Below are positions 34,991-43,271 of a stretch of DNA of 50,747 nt, in pieces (the stretch's first letter is position 1; every line of letters begins with the position of its first letter). The notes beneath the pieces are model-generated. The model made no database searches. It saw only the letters and a program-made list of their open reading frames with translations, and had not been told where the DNA came from. This DNA is from Acidobacteriota bacterium (GTDB lineage Bacteria; Acidobacteriota; Terriglobia; Terriglobales; Acidobacteriaceae): positions 1 through 50,747 of the forward strand of contig JAJYFB010000007.1 of assembly GCA_021785495.1 (NCBI GenBank), given 5' to 3'. The position numbers and the translations under genes are program-made.

Positions 34991-35028
34991 GCAGGTTGAG
35001 AATCCGTAGTTTCAGAACGGAGAACGAG

Positions 35029-38000
35029 ATGGCGACAACACCCGGGGAGCAAGGCGTTTTGAATTCCTCCAGCCATGCCGGCGCCGCGCGCCGGAACGGT
35101 CAGAACGGCGACGCCGCACAGCGCCACGGCGAGGATCTGAATGGCGCGGTGGGCGCCTTTGGACTGAAAATTGCGCTGATCTGCCCGAACGAGCAGTACT
35201 GCTCCGACCTGTCGAAGTGCCTGGAAGAGGCGCAATGTGGCCAGGTGCATGTTCAGGCGTACTACCCCTCAATCCCGGTGGGGCGCGGCGAGATTCTCAG
35301 CAGCGAATACGACGTGGCGATCGTCGAGATGGACAGCGACCCGGACCATGCGCTGAACCTGATCAAGCGGATCGGCAACACGCCCTCGATCCGGGCGATG
35401 GTCTGCTCGGCCAGTCCCGCGCCGGAACTCCTGATGCGCTGCATGCGGGCCGGAGCGCGCGAATTTTTGAGCTTGCCCGTAGACCGGGACCAGGTGGTGG
35501 CCGCCATGGTGCGGGCCGCCGCCAAGCGGCAGCCCACGCAGGAGGAGCGGCGCGCGGCGGGCCAGATGATGGCCTTCATGGGCACCAAGGGCGGCGCTGG
35601 CGTGACGACGCTCTCGACCAACTTCGCCATCGCGCTGGCCGAGCACACCGGCGCCAAGACCCTGTTTCTGGATCTGGATCTGCCGCTGGGCGATGCCGCG
35701 CTCAATCTGGGCATCACGCCGGAGTTTTCGACCATCGATGCGCTGGAGCGGATCGAACGGCTGGACGCGAACATGCTTTCGCGGCTGGCGGTGCGCGATC
35801 GCAGCGGCCTGGAGGTGCTGGCCGCTCCCGGCCATTACGTTTCGCTGCAACCCTCCGACGGCGACATCAAGACGCTGCTCGAACTGGCGGCGCGCAGCTA
35901 CGACTATGTGGTCGTCGATCTGGGCTCGCGGCTGGATCTGCGCGGCACCTCGGTCTTCCAGCTCGCCAACCGCATCTTTCTGGTCTCGCGCGTCGATGTG
36001 GCCGACATGCGCAACTGCAGCCGGCTGATCTCGCAGTACTTCGGCAGCGACTTCCAGAATATCGAGGTGGTGTTGAGCCGGTACAAGCGGAACCTGCTGG
36101 CCCTCGACGACAAGGAGATTGCGCGGATGCTCTCCGTGCCCGTGCGCTGGAAGATTCCGGCCGATGACGCCTCGGTCAGTTCGGCACAAGCCCAGGGCGC
36201 GCCACTGATTCGCGGCAACAGCTCCATCGCCAAGTCCATTCGGAAGATGGCCGAGGAGTTGGCTCCCCGCGGAGAAAAGCCAGAAACTCCGGCCGCGGCG
36301 GCCGAAGAAGAGGAGCCGGCCGGACGCAAGGCGAAACCGGCGGCCCGGGGCAAGGCGAAGGCCGATTCAGGCGGTTTGCTGAGCATCTTTTCCAGTCGCG
36401 AGGAGACCGAGGAGCAGGAAGAGGAGCGGCCGCCGGCCGAAGCCGCCGCCGAGCCGGAAACCCGCGTGTATCACGGCGTGGTGTACGTAAAGGGCGCAGA
36501 CAACAAGTGGCATGCGCAGGGCGCGGCCGCGCAGGAGCAGGTTGCGCAGGAGCCGGCCGTCGAACCGCAACTCGCCTGGCAGGCCCCCGCCCCCGTCGAT
36601 TACGGAACCGCTCTCGACGACACGCAGCTCAACGCCACGGCCAACGTCGAAGGCGAGTTCGAGTACAAACCGGCGGCCGGTGAGATTCTCTCCGCCGGCA
36701 CGCACAAATTGACGGTGACCTTCTTCCCGAAGGGCGACCCGGAAAATCCCGTCGAGGCCGAGGTTCCGCTCACCGTCAACAAGCTGTCGCCCGTGGTCGA
36801 GTGGCAGCAGCCGGAGGCGATTTCCTATGGCACGCCGCTCGGCGACGGGCAGTTGAACGCCCAGGCCAATCTCGAAGGCCGGCTGGTGTACAACCCGCCG
36901 GAGGGCACGATTCTGCCCGAAGGCGTCCATGCCCTTTCGGTGGTCTTTATCCCGCACGATCCGGTCAATTACAACACGGCGGTCGGCGTGGCCTCGCTGA
37001 CGGTTTCGCGCATGGTTCCGCAGATCGACTGGCGCGATCCGGCGCCGATCTCCTATGGGGCGCGGCTTGGCGCTACGGAGCTGAATGCGCGGGCGCCGAT
37101 TCCTGGCTCGTTTCTCTACTCGCCGAAGGAGGGAACGCAGCTCCCGGCCGGCGTGCATAAGCTGACAGCCACCTTCATGCCCGAGCAGAACGAGTACTAC
37201 AGCGAGGCCAAGTCCACGGTCACGCTGATCGTCGCCCGCGCCACCCCGGAATTCCGCTGGCAGCAGCCGCCGGACATCGTCTACGGCACGCCGCTGGGCG
37301 CCGAACACTTTGCCGTCGAAGCCAAGGTTCCAGGCGCCATGGAGTTCAGCGCCGAAACCGGTGAGGTTCTTTGCGCCGGCAAGCACACGCTGATCGCGTA
37401 CTTTACCCCGGAAGACACGGCCAACTACTCGGAAACCGAGTTCGAGGCCACGCTGAACATCGCCAAGAATACGCCCACGCTGCAGTGGGGCGACGCCGCG
37501 CAGATCGTCTACGGCACGCCGCTCGATGAGACGCAGCTGAACGCCGTGGCCTCGGTTCCGGGTGCGATCGAGTACACGCCCGCGGCGGGGACGGTGCTGC
37601 CCGCCGGGCGGCACACGGTCGTGGCTCGCTTTACACCGGAGGATGCGAAGAATTTTGAATCCGTCGAAGCGCGTCTGCCTGTGGCCGTGGAAAAAGCGGT
37701 TCCGGAGGTCGAGTGGCCTTCGCAGATCTCGATGGTCTACGGTACGCCGCTCGGCGAGCGCGTCTTCCGCATCTCCACCTCGGTGGAGGGCAGTCTGGCG
37801 CTGACGCCGGCCAGGGGCGAGGTTCTGCCCGCCGGATCGCATACGATTCACGCCGTCTTTCTGCCTGCGGATTCGGCCAATTACATGCCGGTCGAGGCCG
37901 ATGTGCGCGTCGAAGTGGCCAAGGCGCAGCCGGCCATCCTCTGGGCGACGCCCGCCCCGATTGTCTTTGGCACGGAACTGACCGCCGAGCAGTTGAACGC

Positions 38001-39741
38001 GCGGTCCAGTGTCGGCGGCCGGTTCACGTACACGCCGCCGCTCGGCAAAAAACTCGGCGCCGGACAGCACGCGATTACGGCCGCCTTCGCTCCCGACGAT
38101 GCGGTCAACTATCAGGCCGTCCAGGCCACGGTGCAGCTCACGGTGGAAAAGGCCGTGCCGGTGATCGAATGGCCGGAGCACAATCCGATCGTTTACGGCG
38201 AGGAGCTGGGCGAAAAGCACTTGCAGGCCAAAGCATCCGTGCCGGGCTCGTTCGCCTATACCCCCATCGCCGGAGAGATTCTGGAGGCCGGCGTCAACCG
38301 GCTGACGGCTTTCTTTACGCCGCTCGATCAGGCCAACTATGTTTCCACGCAGGTTGCCGTCAATCTGGAAGTGAACAAGGCCGTTCCCGATCTGATCTGG
38401 TACGACCCAACTCCCATCGAGTGGGGAACACCGCTGAGCGGCGCTCAACTGAATGCGGTTGCCAGCGTGCACGGAAACTTCGTCTATACGCCGGCCGAAG
38501 ACGAACGGCTTCGCGCCGGAGCGCACACGCTCTCGGTGACCTTCCTGCCGGAAGACTCCCGCAATTATGCGGCCGTCGAGGCATCCACTTCGATTACCGT
38601 GCACCGCGCGACGCCTTCCATCGCCTGGAATCCGGTCTCGCCGGTCGTCTACGGCACGGCGCTGGGACCCGATCAACTGAATGCCGAAACCAACATTCCC
38701 GGCGTCTTCGTCTATCGGCCCACGGCCGGCGCCGTTCTCAGCGCCGGAACCGCGCAACTGACCGCGACCTTCCTGCCCGAAGACGACGCCAACTACGCCG
38801 AGGTGGACGCCACGGCCACGCTGATGGTCGAGCGGGCGACGCCCGTCATTGACTGGCGCACGCCCGATCCGATCGAGTACGGCACGGCGCTGGGATCGCC
38901 GCAACTGAATGCGTCGGCTGCGTTTCCCGGCTCCTTTACGTACATGCCTGCGGCCGGCGCCATGCTCTCGGCGGGCGCGCATCTGGTCTCGGTCACTTTC
39001 ACCCCGGACGACACCGCCAATCTCCTCCCGGCCGAGGCCGCCATCACGCTGACGGTCAAGAAGGCGACGCCGAAGATCCTCTGGCCCACGCCGGAACCGG
39101 TCGTCTCCGGCAACCCGCTCAGCGTGGCGCAGTTGAACGCCAAGGCTTCGGTGCCGGGCAAATTCGCCTATATTCCGCGCGCCGGGTCCGTCCTGCCTGC
39201 TGGAGCGCACACCATCGAAGCTACTTTTGTGCCGGCCGATTCCACAAATTACGCTCCCGTGCAAACCGCCGTGGAGTTGACGGTCGTCGAGGTCCGGGAT
39301 GTGCAGATCGAATGGAAGACGCCGTCGCCGATCCAGTACGGCACGCCTCTGGGACCCGATCAACTGAACGCGCAGTGCGACGTGCCCGGCATCTTCGTCT
39401 ACTCGCCGATGGAAGGCACGCTGCTGGCCGCCGGAACGCAAACGCTCATGGTTACTTTTATCCCGGACGACGACGTGAAATACGCCGCCTCCCAAGCCTC
39501 GGTTTCGCTGGTGGTGAAGGCCGGCGAACAGGCTTCCAAAGCAAACCTCACCAAGAAATCGGCCGCTGCGCCAGCCGGCGCATCCGGCAATGCGGGGCAA
39601 CGCGACGCGGGCAAGCAAAAGCCGCCTGCGCCGGCAGCCGCCCCGCAAGGACAAGACCAAGGACAAGAGCTGGAGACGCGCGTATACAAAGGCGCGACCT
39701 ACGTGAAGGAGGTTGATGGAAAATGGCACCTGTTGAAGTAA
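35029..39741 (+). CDS. CpaE/MinD-type ATPase fused to 13 Ig-like repeats
   Basis: 1570 residues from ATG 35029 (GGAG upstream). Residues about 45-165 form a CheY-like pseudo-receiver (EYDVAIVEMDSDPDHAL, with Glu near the phospho-site). Residues 180-430 form a ParA/MinD/CpaE ATPase with deviant Walker A KGGAGVTT (187-194), LFLDLDLPLGDAAL and YVVVDLGSRLD. A Glu/Lys/Ala-rich linker follows, then the motif ETRVYHGVVYVK...NKWH (477-498). Residues 512-1501 are 13 tandem units of 76 residues with the pattern W..P..I.YGT.L...QLNA...VPG.F.Y.P..G..L.AG.H.L...F.P.D..NY. The C-terminus (1549-1570) repeats the 22-residue motif. No signal peptide or TM segment is visible. CpaE-type proteins localise pilus machinery; the role of the repeats is unknown. 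Confidence 0.9.
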   Translation: MATTPGEQGVLNSSSHAGAARRNGQNGDAAQRHGEDLNGAVGAFGLKIALICPNEQYCSDLSKCLEEAQCGQVHVQAYYPSIPVGRGEILSSEYDVAIVEMDSDPDHALNLIKRIGNTPSIRAMVCSASPAPELLMRCMRAGAREFLSLPVDRDQVVAAMVRAAAKRQPTQEERRAAGQMMAFMGTKGGAGVTTLSTNFAIALAEHTGAKTLFLDLDLPLGDAALNLGITPEFSTIDALERIERLDANMLSRLAVRDRSGLEVLAAPGHYVSLQPSDGDIKTLLELAARSYDYVVVDLGSRLDLRGTSVFQLANRIFLVSRVDVADMRNCSRLISQYFGSDFQNIEVVLSRYKRNLLALDDKEIARMLSVPVRWKIPADDASVSSAQAQGAPLIRGNSSIAKSIRKMAEELAPRGEKPETPAAAAEEEEPAGRKAKPAARGKAKADSGGLLSIFSSREETEEQEEERPPAEAAAEPETRVYHGVVYVKGADNKWHAQGAAAQEQVAQEPAVEPQLAWQAPAPVDYGTALDDTQLNATANVEGEFEYKPAAGEILSAGTHKLTVTFFPKGDPENPVEAEVPLTVNKLSPVVEWQQPEAISYGTPLGDGQLNAQANLEGRLVYNPPEGTILPEGVHALSVVFIPHDPVNYNTAVGVASLTVSRMVPQIDWRDPAPISYGARLGATELNARAPIPGSFLYSPKEGTQLPAGVHKLTATFMPEQNEYYSEAKSTVTLIVARATPEFRWQQPPDIVYGTPLGAEHFAVEAKVPGAMEFSAETGEVLCAGKHTLIAYFTPEDTANYSETEFEATLNIAKNTPTLQWGDAAQIVYGTPLDETQLNAVASVPGAIEYTPAAGTVLPAGRHTVVARFTPEDAKNFESVEARLPVAVEKAVPEVEWPSQISMVYGTPLGERVFRISTSVEGSLALTPARGEVLPAGSHTIHAVFLPADSANYMPVEADVRVEVAKAQPAILWATPAPIVFGTELTAEQLNARSSVGGRFTYTPPLGKKLGAGQHAITAAFAPDDAVNYQAVQATVQLTVEKAVPVIEWPEHNPIVYGEELGEKHLQAKASVPGSFAYTPIAGEILEAGVNRLTAFFTPLDQANYVSTQVAVNLEVNKAVPDLIWYDPTPIEWGTPLSGAQLNAVASVHGNFVYTPAEDERLRAGAHTLSVTFLPEDSRNYAAVEASTSITVHRATPSIAWNPVSPVVYGTALGPDQLNAETNIPGVFVYRPTAGAVLSAGTAQLTATFLPEDDANYAEVDATATLMVERATPVIDWRTPDPIEYGTALGSPQLNASAAFPGSFTYMPAAGAMLSAGAHLVSVTFTPDDTANLLPAEAAITLTVKKATPKILWPTPEPVVSGNPLSVAQLNAKASVPGKFAYIPRAGSVLPAGAHTIEATFVPADSTNYAPVQTAVELTVVEVRDVQIEWKTPSPIQYGTPLGPDQLNAQCDVPGIFVYSPMEGTLLAAGTQTLMVTFIPDDDVKYAASQASVSLVVKAGEQASKANLTKKSAAAPAGASGNAGQRDAGKQKPPAPAAAPQGQDQGQELETRVYKGATYVKEVDGKWHLLK
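36457..36522 (+). repeat. First copy of 22-residue ETRVY...KWH motif
   Basis: Encodes ETRVYHGVVYVKGADN followed by KWHAQG, directly before the Ig-like array. It shares 13 of 22 positions with the copy at the extreme C-terminus of the same protein. Confidence 0.85.
36562..39531 (+). repeat. 13 tandem 228-bp units encoding Ig-like (MBG-type) domains
   Basis: The period is 76 codons, giving 13 units. Each contains a YGT (or variant FGT, YGE, WGT, SGN, YGA) turn, QLNA and a final 'F.P.D..NY' strand. DNA identity between units is moderate, so the array is old rather than freshly expanded. Similar units are otherwise found in exported acidobacterial proteins. Confidence 0.88.
39673..39738 (+). repeat. 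Second copy of the 22-residue motif, at the protein end
   Basis: Encodes ETRVYKGATYVKEVDG followed by KWHLLK and stop. It closes the region that begins with the first copy at 36457 and overlaps the tonB-like start. Confidence 0.85.
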
Positions 39742-40898
39742 AAGGACCGGCATTTCCAGATACGCTGCCCGAAGATTTTGCCGAATGGGACAGCGGAGAA
39801 GCACAGGCACAAGCACCGGCTTCGGCGCCGGTCAAGCAAACGCCGGTCGAGCGCGCGCGTCCGGCTGAGGCGCGTCCACCGGCGGCGGCCAAGGTTGCGC
39901 CGCGCGAGCCAGAACGCCCTGCCGCGCCCCCGCCCGTCGTGCGCTCCGCCCGCCCTGCGCCGCCGGCTCCGCCGAAGGTCGAGAAGGAATGGGAGCCTGC
40001 CGCGCGGCCGAAGCCGACGAGCGCGCCCGCGAAGCAGGAGTACGCCCCGGCCAGCGCTCGGCGCGCCGCCGAACCCAAGCGCAACGAAGCCCGCTGGGCG
40101 GACAAGGAGCGCGAAGACGAGACGGCGAGCGAATCCGCCCCGCGCAGTCATCGCGGCATGGCGATCACCGTGGGCGCGGTCGTGGTTTGCGCCGGTCTGG
40201 GCGCAGGCTATGCTCTGTATACTTGGCACTCGCACACGCCGCAGCATCCGCAGACGGTGGCCGAAACCAGCGCCGCCGGAACGGCAGAGACGGCCGGGAC
40301 GAAGCCCGATCCGCGCAATGCGATGACCAGCGGCGCCCCCGCCGTGACGGCGCAGGCCAATGCGGCGCAGACGCAGAATCCGGCAAACCCCTCCTCGCCC
40401 GACGCCAGCCAGGCCAATGCGCAGCCGAACGCGCAGCAGGCCAACGCTCCGCAGACGGTCAACATGGCGCAGTTTACGGCCGCTTCGCAGATTCCGCGCG
40501 GCGGGCAGGGCGCCGCCGCTCCGGCCCCTTCGGGCAACCTGAATATGGCGGCTGGCAACGGCATGGGCGGGGCCATGTTCAATGCTCCGAGTGGCCATGT
40601 CCAGTTCGCTCCGTCCGGGCCGATTGAGGTCGCTTCCGGCGTTCTGTCTCCGATCAAGAAAACGATGCCGGATTATCCGGCGATTGCGCGGAACATGCAC
40701 GTCAGCGGCGTGGTGACGGTGGCCGTCACCATCACTCCGCAGGGCACCGTGGCTCAGGCGCGTCCCGTGGCCGGGCCCACACTGCTGCGGGATGCGGCCG
40801 CCAATGCGGTCAAGGCATGGCGCTTCCGTCCGTACCTTGTGAACAATCACCCGGTGGAAGTGCTCACCAACGTCAACATCAACTTTGCAATGCAGTAA
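39723..40898 (+). CDS. TonB-family protein with long cytoplasmic N-terminus
   Basis: 391 residues. Its ATG overlaps the ATPase-Ig stop by 19 bp. Residues 1-143 are Pro/Ala/Glu/Lys-rich and should be cytoplasmic. A single TM (about 145-167, MAITVGAVVVCAGLGAGYALY) follows, then an Ala/Gln/Asn-rich periplasmic spacer and the TonB C-terminal domain (about 300-391: MPDYPAIARNMHVSGVVTVAV, LLRDAAANAVKAWRFRPYL). Classical TonB has its TM at the very N-terminus; here it is central, as in some acidobacterial and myxobacterial energy-transducing proteins. No exbB or exbD is nearby. It may span the inner membrane to link the cytoplasmic ATPase to envelope partners (inference). Confidence 0.86.
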   Translation: MAPVEVKGPAFPDTLPEDFAEWDSGEAQAQAPASAPVKQTPVERARPAEARPPAAAKVAPREPERPAAPPPVVRSARPAPPAPPKVEKEWEPAARPKPTSAPAKQEYAPASARRAAEPKRNEARWADKEREDETASESAPRSHRGMAITVGAVVVCAGLGAGYALYTWHSHTPQHPQTVAETSAAGTAETAGTKPDPRNAMTSGAPAVTAQANAAQTQNPANPSSPDASQANAQPNAQQANAPQTVNMAQFTAASQIPRGGQGAAAPAPSGNLNMAAGNGMGGAMFNAPSGHVQFAPSGPIEVASGVLSPIKKTMPDYPAIARNMHVSGVVTVAVTITPQGTVAQARPVAGPTLLRDAAANAVKAWRFRPYLVNNHPVEVLTNVNINFAMQ

Positions 40899-40945
40899 AC
40901 CGGGAACGTCTGCGCATCGCGCATCCGGGTTCGCAACCTCCATCG

Positions 40946-40983
40946 CCCTCCCGCCGGTCTGGTCGGGAGGGCCTTTGTTTTTC
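40946..40983 (+). terminator. Rho-independent terminator after tonB-like gene
   Basis: Stem ccctcccg / cgggaggg (40946-40953, 40964-40971) with a 10-nt loop, followed by a T-rich tract cctttgtttttc. It lies 48 nt after the stop and closes the two-gene operon. Confidence 0.85.
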
Positions 40984-41018
40984 GGGTTTGCGTGCGGTTT
41001 TTCGCGCCGGCCCGGGCT

Positions 41019-42596
41019 CTACACTCCCACGGGAAACGGCTTGGCGCTGGATTCCTCGGAACTGGAACCGGTGCGCCAGCGCTCGAAGCGGCCTTGCAGC
41101 AGGCTCATCAGCCCCGTGTACCAGTAGCCGATGACAAACAGAATCAGAAACGGCGCGGTAAAGTAGTTCTGGTTGGAGAAGGTGTAGAGAATGGCCAGAA
41201 AGAAGTAGAGGCCGAGCAGCATCTCGATCCACGGAGCCAGCTTGAGCCGCTTGCGGTACTTGGCGGCCTGGGATTTTTCGCCCTTGCGGGCCACGCGGTA
41301 CTTGGGCGTGCGCACGAAGGCGCTCTTGATGCCGAAGAGCGCTTCCATCACCGCTTTGGTGTTCGTGACCGTGAGGCCGATGCCGACGGCCATCAGCAGC
41401 GGCAGATAATAAAGAGTCTTCTTCCAGTCCTTCGGGAAGAGTTCGCGCTGGCTCATCACGTAAAAGACCGCGATCGAGAGCGTGGAGGCGCCGAACAGCG
41501 GCACGTCGATCAGCAGCATCTGCCACCAGCCCTGGTAGAAGCGGCAGATCATGGCCGGCATGATGAAGGCCGTCATGATGACCATCAGCGGGTAGCTGAG
41601 ATTGGCCGTCAGGTGGTAGACCGACTCGATCTTGTTGCGACGCGACACCTTCGAGTGAAAGACCTGGGGCAGGATTTTGATGCTGGTCTGGATAAGCCCC
41701 TTGGCCCAGCGCGCCTGCTGGGTCTTGAAGGCGGTCATCTCGATGGGCAGCTCGGACGGGCACTCGACCTCGGGCAGATACTTGAAGCGCCACCCGGCGA
41801 TCTGCGCGCGGTAGCTGAGGTCGGTGTCTTCGGTGAGGGTGTCGTGCTGCCAGCCGCCGCCGTCGAAGATGGCCTGACGGCGCCACATGCCGGCCGTGCC
41901 GTTGAAGTTGAAGAACTCGCCCGAGCGGACGCGCGAGCCCTGCTCCATGACAAAATGCCCGTCGAGCAGGATGGCCTCGACCTGGGTCAACATGCTGTAG
42001 TTGCGATTCAGATGCGCCCAGCGGGTCTGCACCATGCCCACGTCGGGCTCGGCAAAGTGGTGAATCACCTTCATCAGCCAGTCGGCCGGCGGCACGAAAT
42101 CGGCGTCGAAGATGGCCACGAACTCGCCGGAGGCCACCTTGAGGCCGGCGTCGAGCGCCCCGGCCTTGAAGCCGAGACGGTTGGTGCGGTGAAGATAGAC
42201 GATCGGGTGGCCCAGCGCGGCATAACGCGCGACGATGCCCGCGGCCACCTCCTGCGTCTCGTCGGTGGAGTCGTCGAGCACCTGGATTTCGAGCTTCTCG
42301 CGCGGATACTCCATGGCGCAGACGGCCTCGACGAGCCGGTCGATGACGAACTGCTCGTTGAAGATCGGCAACTGCACGGTGACGCGCGGCAACTCGTCGA
42401 AGCGGCGGGGTGGATGGGGATCGTAGTTCTTCCGGTGCTTGAAGTACCGGTAGCACATGATGTAGCGATGAACGCCGTAGAAGGAGAGCAGCACCATCAC
42501 CACGAAGTACGGCGCCAGCATCGAGATGTCGAACCAGTTCCAGTGGTAGAGCCCCTTGAAGGTCTGGTCGGCGTACTGCTCCTTCAGGTAGTGCAT
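41019..42596 (-). CDS. Processive family 2 glycosyltransferase (cellulose-synthase-like)
   Basis: 525 residues from ATG 42596, whose N-terminus ([19 protein letters not shown]) is the natural start of the family; the frame is open further upstream to 42875 but that part is low-complexity. The glycosyltransferase core shows DDS (108-110), DAD (164-166), TED (255-257) and QQARW (293-297), the D, D, D, QxxRW pattern of processive beta-glycan synthases. One helix precedes the catalytic domain and about five follow it. It probably makes a beta-linked glucan or mannan at the inner membrane. No bcsB, bcsZ or PilZ domain is adjacent, so the product is unknown. Confidence 0.9.
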   Translation of the reverse strand: MHYLKEQYADQTFKGLYHWNWFDISMLAPYFVVMVLLSFYGVHRYIMCYRYFKHRKNYDPHPPRRFDELPRVTVQLPIFNEQFVIDRLVEAVCAMEYPREKLEIQVLDDSTDETQEVAAGIVARYAALGHPIVYLHRTNRLGFKAGALDAGLKVASGEFVAIFDADFVPPADWLMKVIHHFAEPDVGMVQTRWAHLNRNYSMLTQVEAILLDGHFVMEQGSRVRSGEFFNFNGTAGMWRRQAIFDGGGWQHDTLTEDTDLSYRAQIAGWRFKYLPEVECPSELPIEMTAFKTQQARWAKGLIQTSIKILPQVFHSKVSRRNKIESVYHLTANLSYPLMVIMTAFIMPAMICRFYQGWWQMLLIDVPLFGASTLSIAVFYVMSQRELFPKDWKKTLYYLPLLMAVGIGLTVTNTKAVMEALFGIKSAFVRTPKYRVARKGEKSQAAKYRKRLKLAPWIEMLLGLYFFLAILYTFSNQNYFTAPFLILFVIGYWYTGLMSLLQGRFERWRTGSSSEESSAKPFPVGV

Positions 42597-42893
42597 CAGG
42601 CCGTTCTGCGGCGCAAAGAAGACGAGGGCGGAAAGATGTGCAATGAACCCTCCGCGCGGGCCGGCCAGAGCAAGCTCGGAAGTAGCGATCGCGGCGATCA
42701 GGACGGAGCCTCCGGCGTTCGAGATACGGTTTATTGTACGCGAAATGAAGTCGTGCCGTAGCCGAATGCCTCTTCCGCGGCGGGGCGTGCGTGAAAGAGG
42801 CGTTCGCAACTGCGCACCGCGTTTGCCCGCCAACGGGTCTCGGCTTAAAGGTTTTGGCTGAGACAGTCGATGCACTGCGCAGGAGCCGCAACC

Positions 42894-43268
42894 ATGGCCA
42901 AAAAGATCCTCGTAGTCGACGACTCCGTCACCATGGCGCTGAGCCTGAAATCCACGCTGAATTTGAATGGTTTTGAGGCCGAATCCGCCGGTAACGGCCG
43001 CGAGGCGCTCAACAAGCTGGAGGCCGGCTGGAAGCCGGACCTGATTTTAACCGACATCAATATGCCGGTGATGGGCGGCATGGACCTGATCCGCGCCGTG
43101 CGCGCCATGCCCGGATTGAAATTCGTTCCCATCCTGACGCTGACCACGGAAAGCGAGGCGTCAAAAAAGAACGAAGGCAAACTGGCCGGAGCCACCGGCT
43201 GGCTGGTCAAGCCCTGCTCAGGAAACGATCTGGTGGGGGTCATCAAAAAAGTGTTGCCGGGAGCCTGA
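42894..43268 (+). CDS. CheY-like single-domain response regulator
   Basis: 124 residues. The receiver domain has the acidic pair D9/D10 in ILVVDDSVTM, phospho-acceptor D54 in LILTDINMPVMGG, T/S in ILTLTTESE and K106 in GWLVKPCSG. No output domain. It starts the chemosensory run and is 3 bp before the next gene. Its start is 297 bp from the divergent glycosyltransferase start, or nearly overlapping it if the longer glycosyltransferase frame is used. It is the likely phosphoryl target of the CheA at 45414. Confidence 0.94.
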   Translation: MAKKILVVDDSVTMALSLKSTLNLNGFEAESAGNGREALNKLEAGWKPDLILTDINMPVMGGMDLIRAVRAMPGLKFVPILTLTTESEASKKNEGKLAGATGWLVKPCSGNDLVGVIKKVLPGA

Positions 43269-43271
43269 CGC

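Larger units (their letters stand above)
34610..35028 (+). other. Intergenic region and leader before the ATPase-Ig gene
   Basis: A 419-bp gap. It contains two tandem 20-bp copies after mutY (34638-34677), a promoter at 34766-34794 and a structured leader at 34852-34990, each listed separately. 34740-34850 is strikingly AT-rich for this genome. Confidence 0.6.

Noticed and set aside
36562-39531. Secreted adhesin reading of the Ig array as a separate gene
   Set aside because: No stop, start codon with ribosome-binding site or signal peptide lies between the ATPase and the array; the frame is continuous.
36367-39816. A 1149-codon open frame on the minus strand opposite the Ig array
   Set aside because: It mirrors the 228-bp periodicity of the Ig-coding strand, is Arg/Gly/His-rich, matches no family and has no ribosome-binding site. 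It is a by-product of GC-rich repeats.
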